A stretch of DNA of 64,000 nucleotides from Hysterangium stoloniferum. Its lineage: Eukaryota > Basidiomycota > Agaricomycetes > Hysterangiales > Hysterangiaceae. Below, one piece after another: positions 21,427 through 33,488 of the stretch. Positions within the stretch are counted from its first letter, which is position 1. Every line of letters starts with the position of its first letter. The DNA lies in NCBI GenBank assembly GCA_015178975.1, contig WHVD01000079.1, positions 1-64,000 on the forward strand, written 5' to 3'. Made by a program: the position numbers and the translations under genes. The notes beneath the pieces are model-generated. The model saw nothing but the letters and a program-made list of their open reading frames with translations. It was not told the origin of the DNA and ran no database searches.

Positions 21427-21739
21427 TGTTTTAGTATTAGATTATGATATTACAGCTCTCACATAGTCTATGATGTCCCCTATATTTTTCTGATATTTGT
21501 AGTATTTTTCCCAGCACTGTAGGTGCAGTACTGAGTGAGTTACCTAGTAAGGTAACTGATGTGTAGGTGCTTAGGTAAGCACCCTGTAGCATACTCCACT
21601 GTGGGTGTGGGAAAGTCTCCTTAGTGTTTACTTTCCTCACACTCACAGGTATGTAGTTATTTCACAGTTGAATACATTTAGTGTTTACTTTTCTCACACT
21701 CACAGGGTGTTTGTCAAGAGTTATTCAACTGTTTCAACA
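21427..21739 (-). repeat. LTR-like repeat, family 8 (313 bp)
   Basis: Begins TGTTTTAGT and ends GTTTCAACA on the plus strand. It abuts the copia gag. It contains a tandem duplication of TAGTGTTTACTTTCCTCACA-type sequence (near 21619-21648 and 21679-21708). The flanks GATGG and GGTTA do not match, so it is not a clean solo LTR; a rearranged 5' LTR of the copia element is possible. Confidence 0.5.
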
Positions 21740-22344
21740 GGTTATGGGCCCTGGCTTCTAAACCGGTACATCCAGTTGTCATCTGCACAATCCATCACTT
21801 TGCACATCTTTTCTGACAACTTCTACTTGTCCAAAACACTCTACATTTACGGTGTCCCAACTGTATCAGGTCTAGATTCTGACAGCGATGGAGTTAAGTG
21901 TGAATGTCACCTACCAGCTTGCCATTAATTTTGATTTTTGAGTTTGACAGATTGATCAGCGCTTCCATTTTGCCAAGCAGGGCAATGGCAACACTTGCCC
22001 ATTTTGGGTAAGTTTGATGAGTCAGCCATCCTTGGTCCATGTTTAGTAGTTCATTCTGCAGCATAATAAACACCATAAAAATGTAGATTATATTTATTAT
22101 AGTGAATGATTATGAAAGAAAAATCATGTAGAGTATACACTAGTCAGCTCTCCTGTGTACTGATGATGCCAGTGCCCCATGATGTCACTGCAGTAATTGC
22201 AATTCAGCATTTTTGAATAAAACCAGGGGATTATGAGTACTTTCCACTCTATTAAACTAAAGTTTAAAATATACGAACTATCTAAAATATTATGCTTAGG
22301 ACTTTTTATCCAAAAACCACTACAGCTTTTTTTGATCTGCTACT
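21740..22344. other. Unassigned sequence upstream of alpha-kinase gene
   Basis: Contains short open frames without recognisable motifs. The last ~300 bases are AT-rich and may hold the promoter of the following gene; TATA-like AATATACGAAC lies near 22268, about 75 bases before the ATG. Confidence 0.4.
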
Positions 22345-24895
22345 ATGCCTCATTGTTCAGGCTGTTCTAAAAAATTTGCACGTCTTGAAGAGGAAGTTCT
22401 GTGTGGTTGATGTGATAAACTGGACCGAAATCCCTCAGAACCCGAAAAGAAAGTTATTTTGGTGAGTTCAGTCATTTATGAAATTTATATAGATAATGAA
22501 TGAAAAAATAGGCAAAACCACAATGCAAGGGATGTGGTGTAATTTATTCATTTCTGACAAAACCTCTCTGTGGAGGTTGTGTAGATGAAGCAGACAAAAG
22601 TATGTACATCATTCTTTATGTGACTTGTTTGCAAGGTTTAAAGAGCTTGTGAAATACTAGGGCCCCATCTATTTGATGGTATGTTCTTACATTATTTATA
22701 CAATGATTTCAAACTTGTTTAATTTAATTATATTCATATAGGTGATCTTGCAGAATTTCTCACTCAACGCACATTAGACCTCAAAGAGACTGCATCAAAA
22801 CACTGATTGCATAAGCCACTGCCTCCCAATGAGAGCCTTCTGAAAGGATATGAAGTGCATGAGAAGACACAGGCCTTGAAAAACCAACATAAAGGGGAAA
22901 TTATCAATATTAGATATATGCTTGCACAGGTTATACTGGGGAAAAAAAATCCTAAACAGGTATTTAGATTTAATTTCTTTTATTTGTTTAATCAAGATCC
23001 ATATAAATTCTTTGATAACTGTAGATCCCACTACCTACATTGAAAGGCCCTTTCAATGTATGTACATGATGATGCCAATGAGGTTATTGACAAGACCCTA
23101 TCAAATATTAAAGACTACTATGATCGTCACAGCAACTGTGATGTGAGGTTGATATGGGACTGGTAATGAGATTTACATATGAAATCAAAAGTCACTAATT
23201 TATTTTTATAGAGAGAGAGTGATTTTCGTGGTTGTAAATGGTCCAAATCTGCAAGACCATCATTTTGTAGACATTGATGTGATGAAGCTGGGGGGTAAAA
23301 GTATTGGTGAATGGTGGGCAGATTTGATCAATCGAGATTTCCTTTCAGATAAAGATGTCAAGAAGGGTGAACTCACACTTCAATTGCGGTTGCATGAAGA
23401 TGTGCCCACAGTAAGTAGTAATTATAGTTGAATTTGAAATATTGGAATTATACTTTTATTAACTAATAACTTTAAGGCCAGTCATATCAGTGAAGATGGG
23501 CTTAACACTATTGGTGGAATGAATTATAATAAAAAATTGGTCCAAGCATATGGCAGTAGAAGTCTTGGAACAAAGCACAAGATGACTGCTTCTGAAAATG
23601 GTATGTTTTGTAATTTTCTATATTTATGTATTTTATTATACTAATAAAATGATGCAAAGAAAAAGATGCTCCCAAGAGTGCATACCCTAGCAAAAGATAT
23701 ACCAGTGCATATGTTAGCCGTTATGCAACCATAAATGTGGCCTACATTGCATATAAACTCCAAAAAACTAAAATAACAGTCAATCGACGTACCTGTGACA
23801 TTGAGGTTATGAGAAATGATGAAATTGAGACAGTTCTTGTGCAGAATAACTGGCGAGAGCATATTGTATGTGGTGGATGGCGGGGTGGATATTTGGGCCA
23901 TGGGCTTTACAAATATGCCTTTGAGGTATGTGTAGCCATATCATTTGGTGTGAAATGTAATTTACCTGATTTGCAGGGGAAAATACAAGAAAAAAACTTT
24001 GCACTCTTCGAGTGGAAAGAAGTTTGTTGCCAATTCAATTCAGAGAATTTTAACAAGCTGCAGTCAGAACTTGTGCTTCTAGCCTGGGGCAAATATTTTG
24101 TCAAGTCATTTAATGAATGCATTAGGTCTATGAATGCTGAAAATATACCAGGTGAGTCAAACCACTGATAACTGTGATTTGAAATCTAATTAATTGTTTG
24201 AATTTAAGCTCTCAGATGGAATACAGAGGATACATTCATTGGAAATTTGATAGATGAAGTAGAAGACACTACAAATTTCTCAGAAAGTTGTGAGCCCACC
24301 ATACACTGGAATGCATTCCTGGCAGTGCCGTTGCTACCTAAACCAACACGAAAGGTCAAATTCTCCGGAAACACAGAGGCTGGAAATAACATGAATAGAC
24401 TTGGGATGTATGTTGATGCCTTTGCACACCACACTGTCATTGACTCTGTTGGCGAGTTTATATTTGCTGACCTGCAAGGTGGGTCCTTCTAATTAAAGTA
24501 AATTTTATTACTATTCATCTGCCAAACTTGTAGGATTTATTTATGTGAATAACACAGTGGTCCTTTTTGACCCTCAGGCCCACAGGTATATCCCAATATC
24601 ATTGCTCATAAATATAGTATTAATGTACATATGTTCAAGCTTCAATCAGACCAGTGGTTCATGGGACAAGGGCACCAGTGCCATCCAGAACTTCCTCAAT
24701 ACGCACCAGTGTAATGATATTTGTCACATCCTAGAGCTTGACTGTATCCGTGTCAAAGTCCCACCACCTCCCACCCCAAAAAGAGACATGAACCCTCACA
24801 AGCTCAGTATGACACCCCCTTGGGGCTCACCTGCCATTGAAAATGTTATATCTCCTGTGTGCAAGGAAGCAGTGCAACAGGCTGTCACCAACTAG
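22345..24895 (+). pseudogene. Alpha-kinase-domain protein gene, 11 exons, damaged 5' part
   Basis: Inferred exons: 22345-22461, 22512-22599, 22742-22959, 23025-23162, 23212-23410, 23477-23600, 23660-23925, 23977-24151, 24209-24478, 24534-24585, 24655-24895. Introns have GT/AG ends and phases agree from exon 5 on. The N-terminus has Cys pairs (MPHCSGCSKKF; CKGCGVIYSFL; LCGGC). The catalytic part has GGWRGGYLGHGLYKYAFE, FVKSFN, a DAFAHHTV loop, FIFADLQG and LFDPQAHSGSWDKG with QCNDICH, matching the alpha-kinase (MHCK/EF2K) families expanded in mushrooms. Lesions: TGA at 22408 and 22804, a frameshift near 23058, and TGA formed across the exon 4/5 junction. Exons 5-11 are clean, so either a recent pseudogene or a gene now started internally. 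Confidence 0.8.
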
Positions 24896-24971
24896 AATTG
24901 ATTTGTCTAGCTAACTTTCATTTCTTTGTGATGCTTTAATTAGAATGGCAATTGATAATTGAATTTGCTAT

Positions 24972-26415
24972 TTATATATATGATAACATTGCCTCAAAGA
25001 TAGCCCAGACATTGTGAAGAGTTAGCTCACAGACATGCAAGGACTCATATACTTCAGATGCATGCTTTTCATACTCAGCACTCACAAACTGCAAAAGGTC
25101 TTCTCCTCCTAACTCTTCCTTCAATTGACAGACCACATCCCGATCTACAGGCTGCAGAAGGTTCTCAGCACTGAGATCTTTGTATGTACCAAGTGCCATA
25201 TTAGGTGATATCCGGGATGGCAAAACCTTGTGTTTGTCCTTCCGAACCCGATGATTGTTGAAGCAATCTTGTAAATGATTAAGCTCCTGTTGGATGAGCT
25301 TCGGCCATGACCACTGAACCAGCTCACTGTGATGTGTCAGTGATAATTAGATATCCAACAAGTAAGACTTACAAATGACAAACGTCCATTGGATTATAAA
25401 TGTCCTCACCAGCATCCCAGTGTACTTTCACATTATCACCCCACTTGAGACGAAGTTGGAGCCACCCACACTCAATGGTAGTATTGTGGATTGATTTTAA
25501 AAAATGGTGTGCAGGAAGGCCATCCACACACAAATATGGTGAAAATGTCTCCCTATACATAACCAAACATCAGTAGAAAAACAATAGGCATAACACCATT
25601 GCACCTTAAGGCATTCACAATATCAAAGACTCCGCCAGTCTCACTCCCACAGTTGGTTGTCATTTGAACAGGCATACCTGTATTACATCAATATAATAAA
25701 TTGTCAGATGGAAAACTCACCACCCATCCTTTCGGTCAAGCTCAAATACAAATACACAATTGCCACCTTCAGACAATTGTTTGGAGCACCCAGATCCCCA
25801 ACCATGCCCCTGACCATACATATTGTATTGCCCACAGTGGAAAACCAATCACTGCCAGCTTGTCATGGCCATCCTTGCTCCACTCTTGATGAATAGCACA
25901 AGGGGTGAATGATTTATCTTTCTTGCACCAGGTTGTCTGATTGCAAAACTGGTTGGGTCTTGAAGCTGCATAGTTTGTGTAATAAAACTTCTAAGAAAGA
26001 ATTGTTAAAAAATGCAGTAGGGTGCAATGCACACACATACCATGTTAAATTAACCCCAGTCCCTGCAGTAATGGCTTCCTTCACTACCCATGGTCCTTGC
26101 CAGCTTGTGGGATCCTGAGCCATTTGGTCAAGCACAAGTTGCCACTTCATGGTATTTGGAAGACTCTTTGTTGTAGCACCGCTGCTTTGTAAGCCAAGCT
26201 GCCTGCGACGATCAGCAATAGTTGCTTCACTAATAAAAGAAAAAAGTGAGGTTGAATATCTAGAGAGCGATACGAGTCATACCTCATCTGGATCCCATGC
26301 TTTGCAAGAAGTAGCTTGCTGAGTACCTTATGGTTGGTAATGCCACGTCAGTGGTATTCAATGAGAAGTTGCTTTATGTTTTCATCTTTAGACCGCGCTA
26401 TGAATGGTTATTCAA
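24972..26415 (-). pseudogene. Integrase-core-like (DDE) gene with introns, decayed
   Basis: The minus strand reads through several short introns. Upstream part: EATIADRRRQLGLQSSGATT, LVLDQMAQDP (26240-26110). Then DKLAVIGFPLWAIQYVWSG (about 25880-25800), a frameshift, VAIVYLYLSLTERMGG, MPVQMTTNCGSETGG (25670-25625), HHFLKSIHNTTIECGWLQLR (25515-25455) and WGDNVKVHWDAGEDIYNP, ending with LPSRISPNMALGTYKDLSAE (25225-25165) and a helical C-terminus. From memory this matches a dispersed Agaricomycete family annotated as integrase core domain. I infer a transposase-derived protein. No TIR or LTR borders it. It is convergent with the alpha-kinase gene, 76 bases away. Confidence 0.65.
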
Positions 26416-26775
26416 AAAATGTTAACAATAATTATATGAGACAGTGGAAGATTACTCATGGCAGTGCTTGTATTGATTGGACCCTGAAGGATTCCAATTG
26501 TACTGGGTGTTAGACTGGGATAGCACAGACTCTGTATCTGACATTAATGATAATGATATGAGCAGGTGATAGTGGAGGGAACGACAGTAATATTAGGCGG
26601 CCAGCAGCGAAAAATGACAGTGATAGAAGGCGGCCACAATGTCGACCATTGTCAACGAGAATTCTAAGTGTGAAACTATCCATTATGTAATGAGTTCAGA
26701 TTTGGCGAGTTGATGTGACATTTGCATTTAACTCATCACTGTCAGAATCTAGACCTGATACAATTGGGACACTGT
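26416..26775. other. Unassigned sequence
   Basis: No gene supported. Contains a local repeat of GGCGGCCA-type words (near 26595 and 26630). Confidence 0.4.
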
Positions 26776-27072
26776 AACATTGCATTTGGATTTTATTTTG
26801 GTTATATCTCCTTGCATTTTGGCCTGATTTGGTCGCTTTTTGGACTCACATCTCGCACCTGTGATTGTGCGCCCATTTAGTCGCCCGTGTCCATAAAAGG
26901 AAATACATTCCCATGCTCCAAATCACTTGTCGTTGCTCAATTTCGCTTTTTTGGGCAACTTCATTTTTATCACTCTTGTGACTCACCCTGTCACACCCTG
27001 TCACCTCTCTCTCTCCAGTCACACTCTTCCCTCACACCTCAAGCACTTCACAGTATCATCTGGGTCTGTGCC
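26776..27072 (+). repeat. LTR family 9 fragment (9a)
   Basis: From TGTAACATTGCATTTGG it aligns with 35556-35850: shared GGATTTTATTTT, CCTTAAAAG/CCATAAAAG, TCCCAT(A)CTCC, TTGTGACTCACCCTGTCACA. It ends where an F1 LTR begins. Confidence 0.6.
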
Positions 27073-27711
27073 TGTGAGAGGTACGGCGAAATATACTCAG
27101 GAAATATAGTCTGGATGAGCTCATACTATATGTATTTCCATTATTATTTCTACTTTCTCTCTATTTTATTATACACTTATATTTAGTTTGATGACCTATG
27201 TATGTGGTACATTGACTCTTGTGGGCACATACATGCCAGACTTATGTATTCTAGCACCTGTAGTTAGAACTCAGACACTTTTTACCTCACAACCACGACT
27301 TACCCAGACACCAGTTAGTGTCCTGTAAGTTGTGATTGGGGTATTGTCTCGACCGTCACAGATGGGCTTTAACTATCTATGCAATCAGAGTTTCGAACTG
27401 TACCAGTCGAAACTCCATCTATATCTCAATCCATGCAGACTACATCCGTGCTACTCTATTATTTGACTCTCTCGTTACTCTCTTCTACACTCGAGTAGTC
27501 ATTTGGAATTGTACTTAACAGTCAATTCTCTTTACTCGTTTTAGCTCTCTACTCTACTTTAGATAGCTATTTCACTCAACCGTATTGAACTAAGTAGTCA
27601 ATACGTGTTCGGTCTGTATTAGACTTAAATAGTCAATACATCTTTGTGTTGTACCTAAACGGTCAATATTCTTCATATATAGGACGGTTAGAACTTCCAC
27701 CACTCTTCACA
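27073..27711 (+). mobile_element. F1 LTR without TSD
   Basis: Begins TGTGAGAGGTACGG, ends CACTCTTCACA; 639 bp. The flanks GTGCC and GGCAG differ, so it is probably a recombination product. It is inverted relative to the E3 LTR at 33489-34118. Confidence 0.85.
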
Positions 27712-27845
27712 GGCAGGAAGTTGATAGTGGGAAGATCAAAGTTGTTCATCTCCCTACTTCAGAGATGCCTGCTGATTTATTGGCAAAACCATTGGCTAAG
27801 CCAAAGATAGAATACTTACAAAAACTACTGGGACTAGCATAGAGC
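27712..27845 (+). pseudogene. Ty1/copia RNase H C-terminus
   Basis: The plus strand reads EVDSGKIKVVHLPTSEMPAD followed by LLAKPLAKPKIEYL and a stop at 27843-27845. This is the conserved end of copia RNase H (…HLPT.EM.ADLLTKPL…). The rest of pol is missing, cut at the F1 LTR. It may come from the same copia family as the gag at 18970-21410, but nothing links them directly. Confidence 0.8.
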
Positions 27846-27975
27846 TGTCTCATTTTGCTTATCAACGTGCTTCATGCGAATGTGAAATTTGCCAGTCTTG
27901 ATAATCGGAATTGTGGATTGGTGATCGCAATTAGCAGTGATAGGACGCGTGAGTGAGTATGTGATTTTGGCTCTA

Positions 27976-29348
27976 AAATTGAATTATACCCAACATAGCA
28001 CTTTTTAGGTGAGAGAGTGATTCCCGCTGCAATTATGGCTTGCAGAACCTGATCTAAATGCTCTAGATGATTGTGCCATGTCTTAGAAAAGATCACGATG
28101 TCGTCAATATAAACTAGGCAGAATATCCATAAATAAGGTGCAAGTACAGTCTGCATAACTCTTTGGAATATAGAAGGTCCGTTACGAAGTCCAAAGGGCA
28201 TTCTCCGGAATTGCCACAGTCCTCGATGGGATCTGAAGGCAGTCTTCGGTTTGTCTTCTTCTAACATCTCAAGTTGGGTAAAGCCGGCTAGTGTGTCAAA
28301 GGAAGATAGGACGTTGGATCCTGAAAGTGCTTGCATGATTTCCAATTGGCGCGGTAGTGGGAACTTGTTGGGAACTGTTAGACTGTTCAACTTCCTATAG
28401 TCAATTACCACTCACAGTTTCCTGTTGCGGTAAACGACAAAGGCTGGTGCCCCCCAAGGACTCTTGGAGGGTTCAATTACTCCCTGTTGAAACCAAGTAT
28501 CCATTTGTTCGTCAATGACCTTCCTATTAGCTGGGGAGGTTGTAAACATTGACATTGAGATGGGTTGCACGCCTTCCTTTAACGGAACATTGACTTTGAC
28601 ATCTACTTGTCCTAAACGTCCGTCTACTACAAAGGCTTGGACATTCTTAGTTAATACCGACTCCAAGTGGGAGGAGATGTCAGTAGGAATGTCAGGTCCT
28701 AAATTAACCAGTTTATGCAGGTCCTCCATGCTAAACGTTTCCGTAGTGGCCACTTCTGACGTTTTAGGGCCTGCCAGATTGAAATCGTCTGCCAATTCCC
28801 GTTCTGGGCACTGTCTGAGAAATTGAGGATTAAGGACACACTCCTCTTCTATTCTTAATAAACTTTCTACTAGGTGAGCGATCTTGGTTGCCATTGACTG
28901 CATCAATGCCTTCTCGGTTGGAGATCTAGGCGTTTGGGCCCATTTGTTCGCGTCGTGAATTAATCCAACAATTTCCCCTTGTCTAATGATTCTTGGTGTC
29001 AGAGAGGGGTTAGCAAGAGGTATCACGGTGCTTTCTCTAGGGAGTAGTGGGAGCAGCTAATATACTTCCATTGTCATTCTGCAAGACAACTCCCTCGACT
29101 ATCCATTGGTCACCAATAAGGTCTCCGACGAAGATTGGTACTAGTCGAGCAGATTCTGGTTCTATAGTACAATCCTGTAAGGCCCATGCGACTCTTTCAG
29201 TATGCACCCCTTTGTCTGGTTTGGAAGTCAATTCAGGTGAGTCATTGGCTAGTTCCTCAAGGGGGATCTTGCTAATCGAGAAAGCTAAAGGCTGCAGTTC
29301 CTTGGAAGAACTGGCTGGGATGGACCCCGTCCTCCCTGGTAGAATCAA
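27976..29348 (-). pseudogene. E3 pol N-part and RT fragment
   Basis: The linker (29348-28412) matches E1 (PTDISSHLESVLTKN, VPLKEGVQPISMSMF) and leads to an RT with VIDYRKLN, FGLRNGPSIFQRVM and LVYIDDIVIFS (YIDD). The RT ends at GYNSIL, after which the frame is unrelated. There is a stop between MIP... and the upstream frame and another at about 28412. No RNase H or integrase remains. Confidence 0.85.
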
Positions 29349-29369
29349 TCTAGAGCCCAGCAGTTGGTC

Positions 29370-32300
29370 TCATAGTGTCCCGAGCTCATAGTTCACGTGA
29401 AAGTCCTCTCCGAGAAGGATCGGAACAGTCATGCCTCGGACAACATACGTTTCAGTGGTAAATCTAAGGAGCACACCGGTATCATCTTTGAGATAAATGG
29501 GGATATTGACGTATCCTAATACTTTAGCATTACCGGTAAGTTGTACGAGGCACAGCTTGAGTCCTTGCTTGAGCTTGGGGCAGTCCTCTAATTCCTTATA
29601 GAAATCCTCCGAAATTAAGGAGAGGTTGGCCCCAGCGTCCAGCCTAATTTTAATAGGATTAGAGGCTTCTGAGTTTCCTACGTGTCCATAGACGTGTAAT
29701 GCTGAGATCCCAATACTGGAATATCCACTCGGGGGGTCACTTCTGCGGTAAATAATGGTTGAATCCTCCTTCATTAGTTGACTGGATCGAGGGTATTGAA
29801 CTCTGGGTCTTTTGCTTTCTTTTCTTGTAGCCAGTTTGACATTCCTCCTGACGCATCTACCGTTAGGTATCTTGGATGTAGAGTTCAGAAGGGAGTCATC
29901 CACTTCAGAGTCTGACTTGTCACAAGGAATTAAGTTGGGTAATTGTCCTGGATCAAAGGGGAAGCTCTCCTCCTCCGATCCCTCTGACTTAGAGGGATCC
30001 TCTATAATGTAGGTCTGACTTATTTCCTTAGATCGGTTCACAAATACTTCCTCGTCGATGATTTCCTCAATGGTGGGGGGTGTGAGAGGTATGGCGAAAT
30101 ACACTCAGGAAATATAGTCGGATGAGCTCTTACTATATTTCCTTTATTATTTCTATTTTCTCTCTTTATTATATCTATAATTAGTTCGACGACCTATGTA
30201 TGCGGTACATCGACTCTTGTGGGCACACACACGCCAGACTTATGTATTCTAGCGCCTGTAGTTTAGAACTCAGACACTTTTTACACCGCAACCACGACTT
30301 ACCCAGACACCCGTTAGTGTCCTGTAAGTTGTGATTGGTGTATCGTCTCGACCGTCACAGATGGGCTTTAGCTACTCATTCAAACTGAGTTTCGAGCTGT
30401 ATCAGTCGAAACTCAATCCTTATCTCGACTCGTGTGGACTACATCCACGCTACTCTATTATTTGACTCTCTAACTACTCTACTTGCACTCGAGCAGTTGT
30501 CCAGAATCACACTTAACCAGTCGATTCTGCTTATTCATTCTAGCTATCTACCTTACTTTAGATAGCTACTTCTCTCTACCGTATTGAACTAAGTAGTCAA
30601 TACGTGTTCGGTCCGTATTAGACTTAGACAGTCAATACATCATGGTATCATACTTCAATGGTCGATATTATTCGTATATAGAACGGTTAGAACTTCTACC
30701 ACTCTTCACAGGGGGTCCAGGTCGTGAGAAGGCTCCTGTCTCAGTCAGACCTTTCCGGTTCTGATGATGAGCACCTAGCCAATCTCCTTTCTCGAGAAAA
30801 TCACAGTCTGATATAGAAATATAGACTTGCGATGCCTCATTCTCATTTGAAGATGGGTTCATGTCTGAAACAACGTCGTCCTCTGTTTGAGGAAGGTAGA
30901 CAGAAATGAAAATCGATTCCTCATCAATATTATGTACTTGTCCCTGTATGCTTAATCCATAAACCGTTTCATAAGCTCTCTGATCCTCCACCTCCTCAGT
31001 AGGGTTCTGCATGGAGCATTTCTTAATAGAGACATAATGTGACATCCTACCACCATGAGGGCAGTCAATCTTAAAATGCTCTAAACTCCCGCAAATCCAG
31101 CACTCCTTCAGAGGTTTAGCGGCACTTTTCTTGTCACTTCATTCGAAAAAGAACTTGCCATGCTTCTTACCCTGTTTCACCTTAGTTCTCCTAAGGATGG
31201 TTTTGTCTTCGACTTCGCCGAGGAGGATGTGGCCTCGACTAATGGGGTTGATTCCCCCAGAATATTCTTCCTCATGCCGGGGATCCAACTCTTCCTGTTC
31301 GGCGATCATGACTCTGGGCTTCTGAAACCAGTAATGATCTCAATGTGTTTGGACCCAAGCATTGATCAGAGCCTCTTGTAGATTGTTAGCATAAGTCTGT
31401 AAGCTCATGATGTTGTCGATGGGTTGTCCTTGTAGAAGGTAAAGCCATTCCATGGGTAGCGTGAGGATGAGTCTGCAAGTTTCATCCTTTCAATTTTGGT
31501 GGAAACCATACAAGAATTGATAAAGCTTAATTCTCCATTGAATATAGTGAACAGGTGTCTCTCGATTGTGGCTGACTTGTCAAAATTTCATGGCTTCCCA
31601 TTCTAAGGCTAAAGACTCGTGCCAATGAGTTCCAAGTAATCCCTCTACGATACCCCAGAGGAACGATCCGTGAGATTGACTGAACTCAGTGCGATGTTCA
31701 CGGTCTAGGGTGCTCCACCAGATCTTGGCATTGCCAGTGAGTCGTCTTGGCAGAGCGACTCCTAACAATGTGCTCATGGAGTCTGAGATCTCCAAAAGAC
31801 TCATAATATCCATGATATAGTCCAAGGCCTTGGATTGAGTTCCATCGTATTCGGGAAGGTCAGACCATTTTATCTTGATGTTGTTGGTGTTCAGAGAGAT
31901 CCTTTTCTCCTTAGGTAAGTCATCGATAGGCGCGCTGCCTCGAGATTGCATCGGAGTTCGAAAGTTAGGTACTCCACCATGACCCCCCCCACATCCCAAA
32001 TTCCCTCCATAGTCTGAACTACTAGAGCTCCCAGATGAACTGCTAGGGGGTCCTCCTGGTGGCAGGAAGGGATTCGAGGAGATTGGCAGGGAATGGTGGG
32101 GATCGTCTGGGTTCAGATATCCTTGACCAGCGACCTGACCAGCTATGCCCTCGGTGAATGTGGTAGAGAAGGATGGTCGACCCCTATTGGCGACCGATCT
32201 ATGTCTAGTCATGGGTATCTCATCACTGAGGTTAGGACGATCTGAGATTCGTTTGAAAGCGATGTGAGAATGATGAGTCCCCTGAGGAGGTGCCAGGCTG

Positions 32301-33412
32301 GGTTCCTTCGAGATTTCTCTCTCAATCTCGGTCGTATTCAAAGGCCAATGAGGCTGAGGTTGATAGAGGGGAGTGCAGATTTCCATTCCCTTTTCCTGAA
32401 GACAGTCTGCAACTTGCATCCTCATATCTGACAGGAAGTCTTGCAAAATAATGGGACGATTGAGCGAATGAAGGAAACGAGTGTCAGGAGACAGATTCAG
32501 GGTACGAACAAATGAACTAGTTGTGGAGATGGGCGAATCGGATACCTGGATGGCATCACCATAAGGGTAGAGCACTTCCAAAACCATCTTATGGAGTCTC
32601 CTCTGATTTCGCCTTAACCGACCCCTTAGAGTAAAATATGCAAACAAAGAATTCCGAGTGATCCCGTTAAGAGATTCCTCCAACATCCGGATGTATATAT
32701 ACTGGTAGTCAACCTTGGGGATGATGTGATCCCCACCGAGTAGGACATGAAGGATTTGCAACGCATCATCGTGTGTGCAGAGCACTTCGAGAAATAAAAA
32801 GAACACTTCTTGCTTAAGAATTGTCCTTCCCCCTTCCATAACAGAAGTAACCTCACTCGACCATTTGGGAATTGAGTGGGTCAGATCCTCAAGGGTTCCA
32901 GGTCGTGTGAATAGATCCTTTGCTGATAAAATGGCCTAATAATGACCTAACCAGACTGCTATAGTCACCAGTAAAAGAGGGTAATCCATATTGTACTCCT
33001 CCACAAAGGGAGTAACCTGATCCGCAGGGATTCGATCGGTGTAGTACGTATCCCATTGTAAGTCAATGGGCTGAGCGTAAACCATATGACCCCCAAAGAA
33101 TTGCTTGAGGATGACCTGCCTAGGCGGGAACAAGAGAACGGGTTCAGGAGCACGGGTAGTCTCAACATTAGCTCCAGGAGTGTTTAACTGCCCAGTTGGT
33201 GGATGTTCTTCACGTGGACCTGGGGGAGTATCCATTGATGGTCCAGCTGCTGCTCCGGGGGAACTTCCAGGAGGAACTGGTTTTTGAAAAGTCAACGAGG
33301 ACTTCCTCATGGTGATGTTACCGGGTTGTTCCAGACTTGCAGGTCTTTGACGAGGTTTTGAACTACTCGGGGTCATCGAAGTTCTCGGTGTTTGGTTCTT
33401 GCCAGTGGTCAT
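29370..33412 (-). pseudogene. E3 Gag-protease, broken into several frames
   Basis: Starts MTTGKNQTPRTSMTPSS at 33412, as in E1. Blocks: 33412-32936, 32839-31580 (capsid-like, IKWSDLPEYDGTQSKALDYI), a CCHC knuckle ECWICGSLEHFKIDC (about 31110-31070), 31045-30715, then after the solo LTR 30075-29370 with the protease. The active-site motif reads LDAGANLSLIS, that is DAG in place of the DTG of E1. Frames are separated by stops, so it is not functional. Confidence 0.85.
30081..30710 (+). mobile_element. Solo F1 LTR inside E3 gag, TSD GGGGG
   Basis: Begins TGTGAGAGGTATGG, ends ACTCTTCACA, 630 bp, flanked by GGGGG at 30076-30080 and 30711-30715. The orientation is opposite to E3. E3 Gag reads on across the site. 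Confidence 0.9.
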
Positions 33413-33469
33413 TTATGTGCTTAGAAGCTGATAGTCGTGAAGTATCGTTTTCTTCATAGGCAAAGAGCG

Positions 33470-33488
33470 GTCCAGCTCGGATCACCAC
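33470..33488 (-). promoter_or_regulatory. E3 primer-binding site, tRNA type
   Basis: On the element strand TGGTGATCCGAGCTGGACC follows the LTR end after one base, close to the E1 site. Confidence 0.6.

Noticed and set aside
21894-22076. Copia Gag N-terminus upstream of LTR 8
   Set aside because: The minus-strand frame has no Gag motif that I can align, and stops separate it from the known gag.
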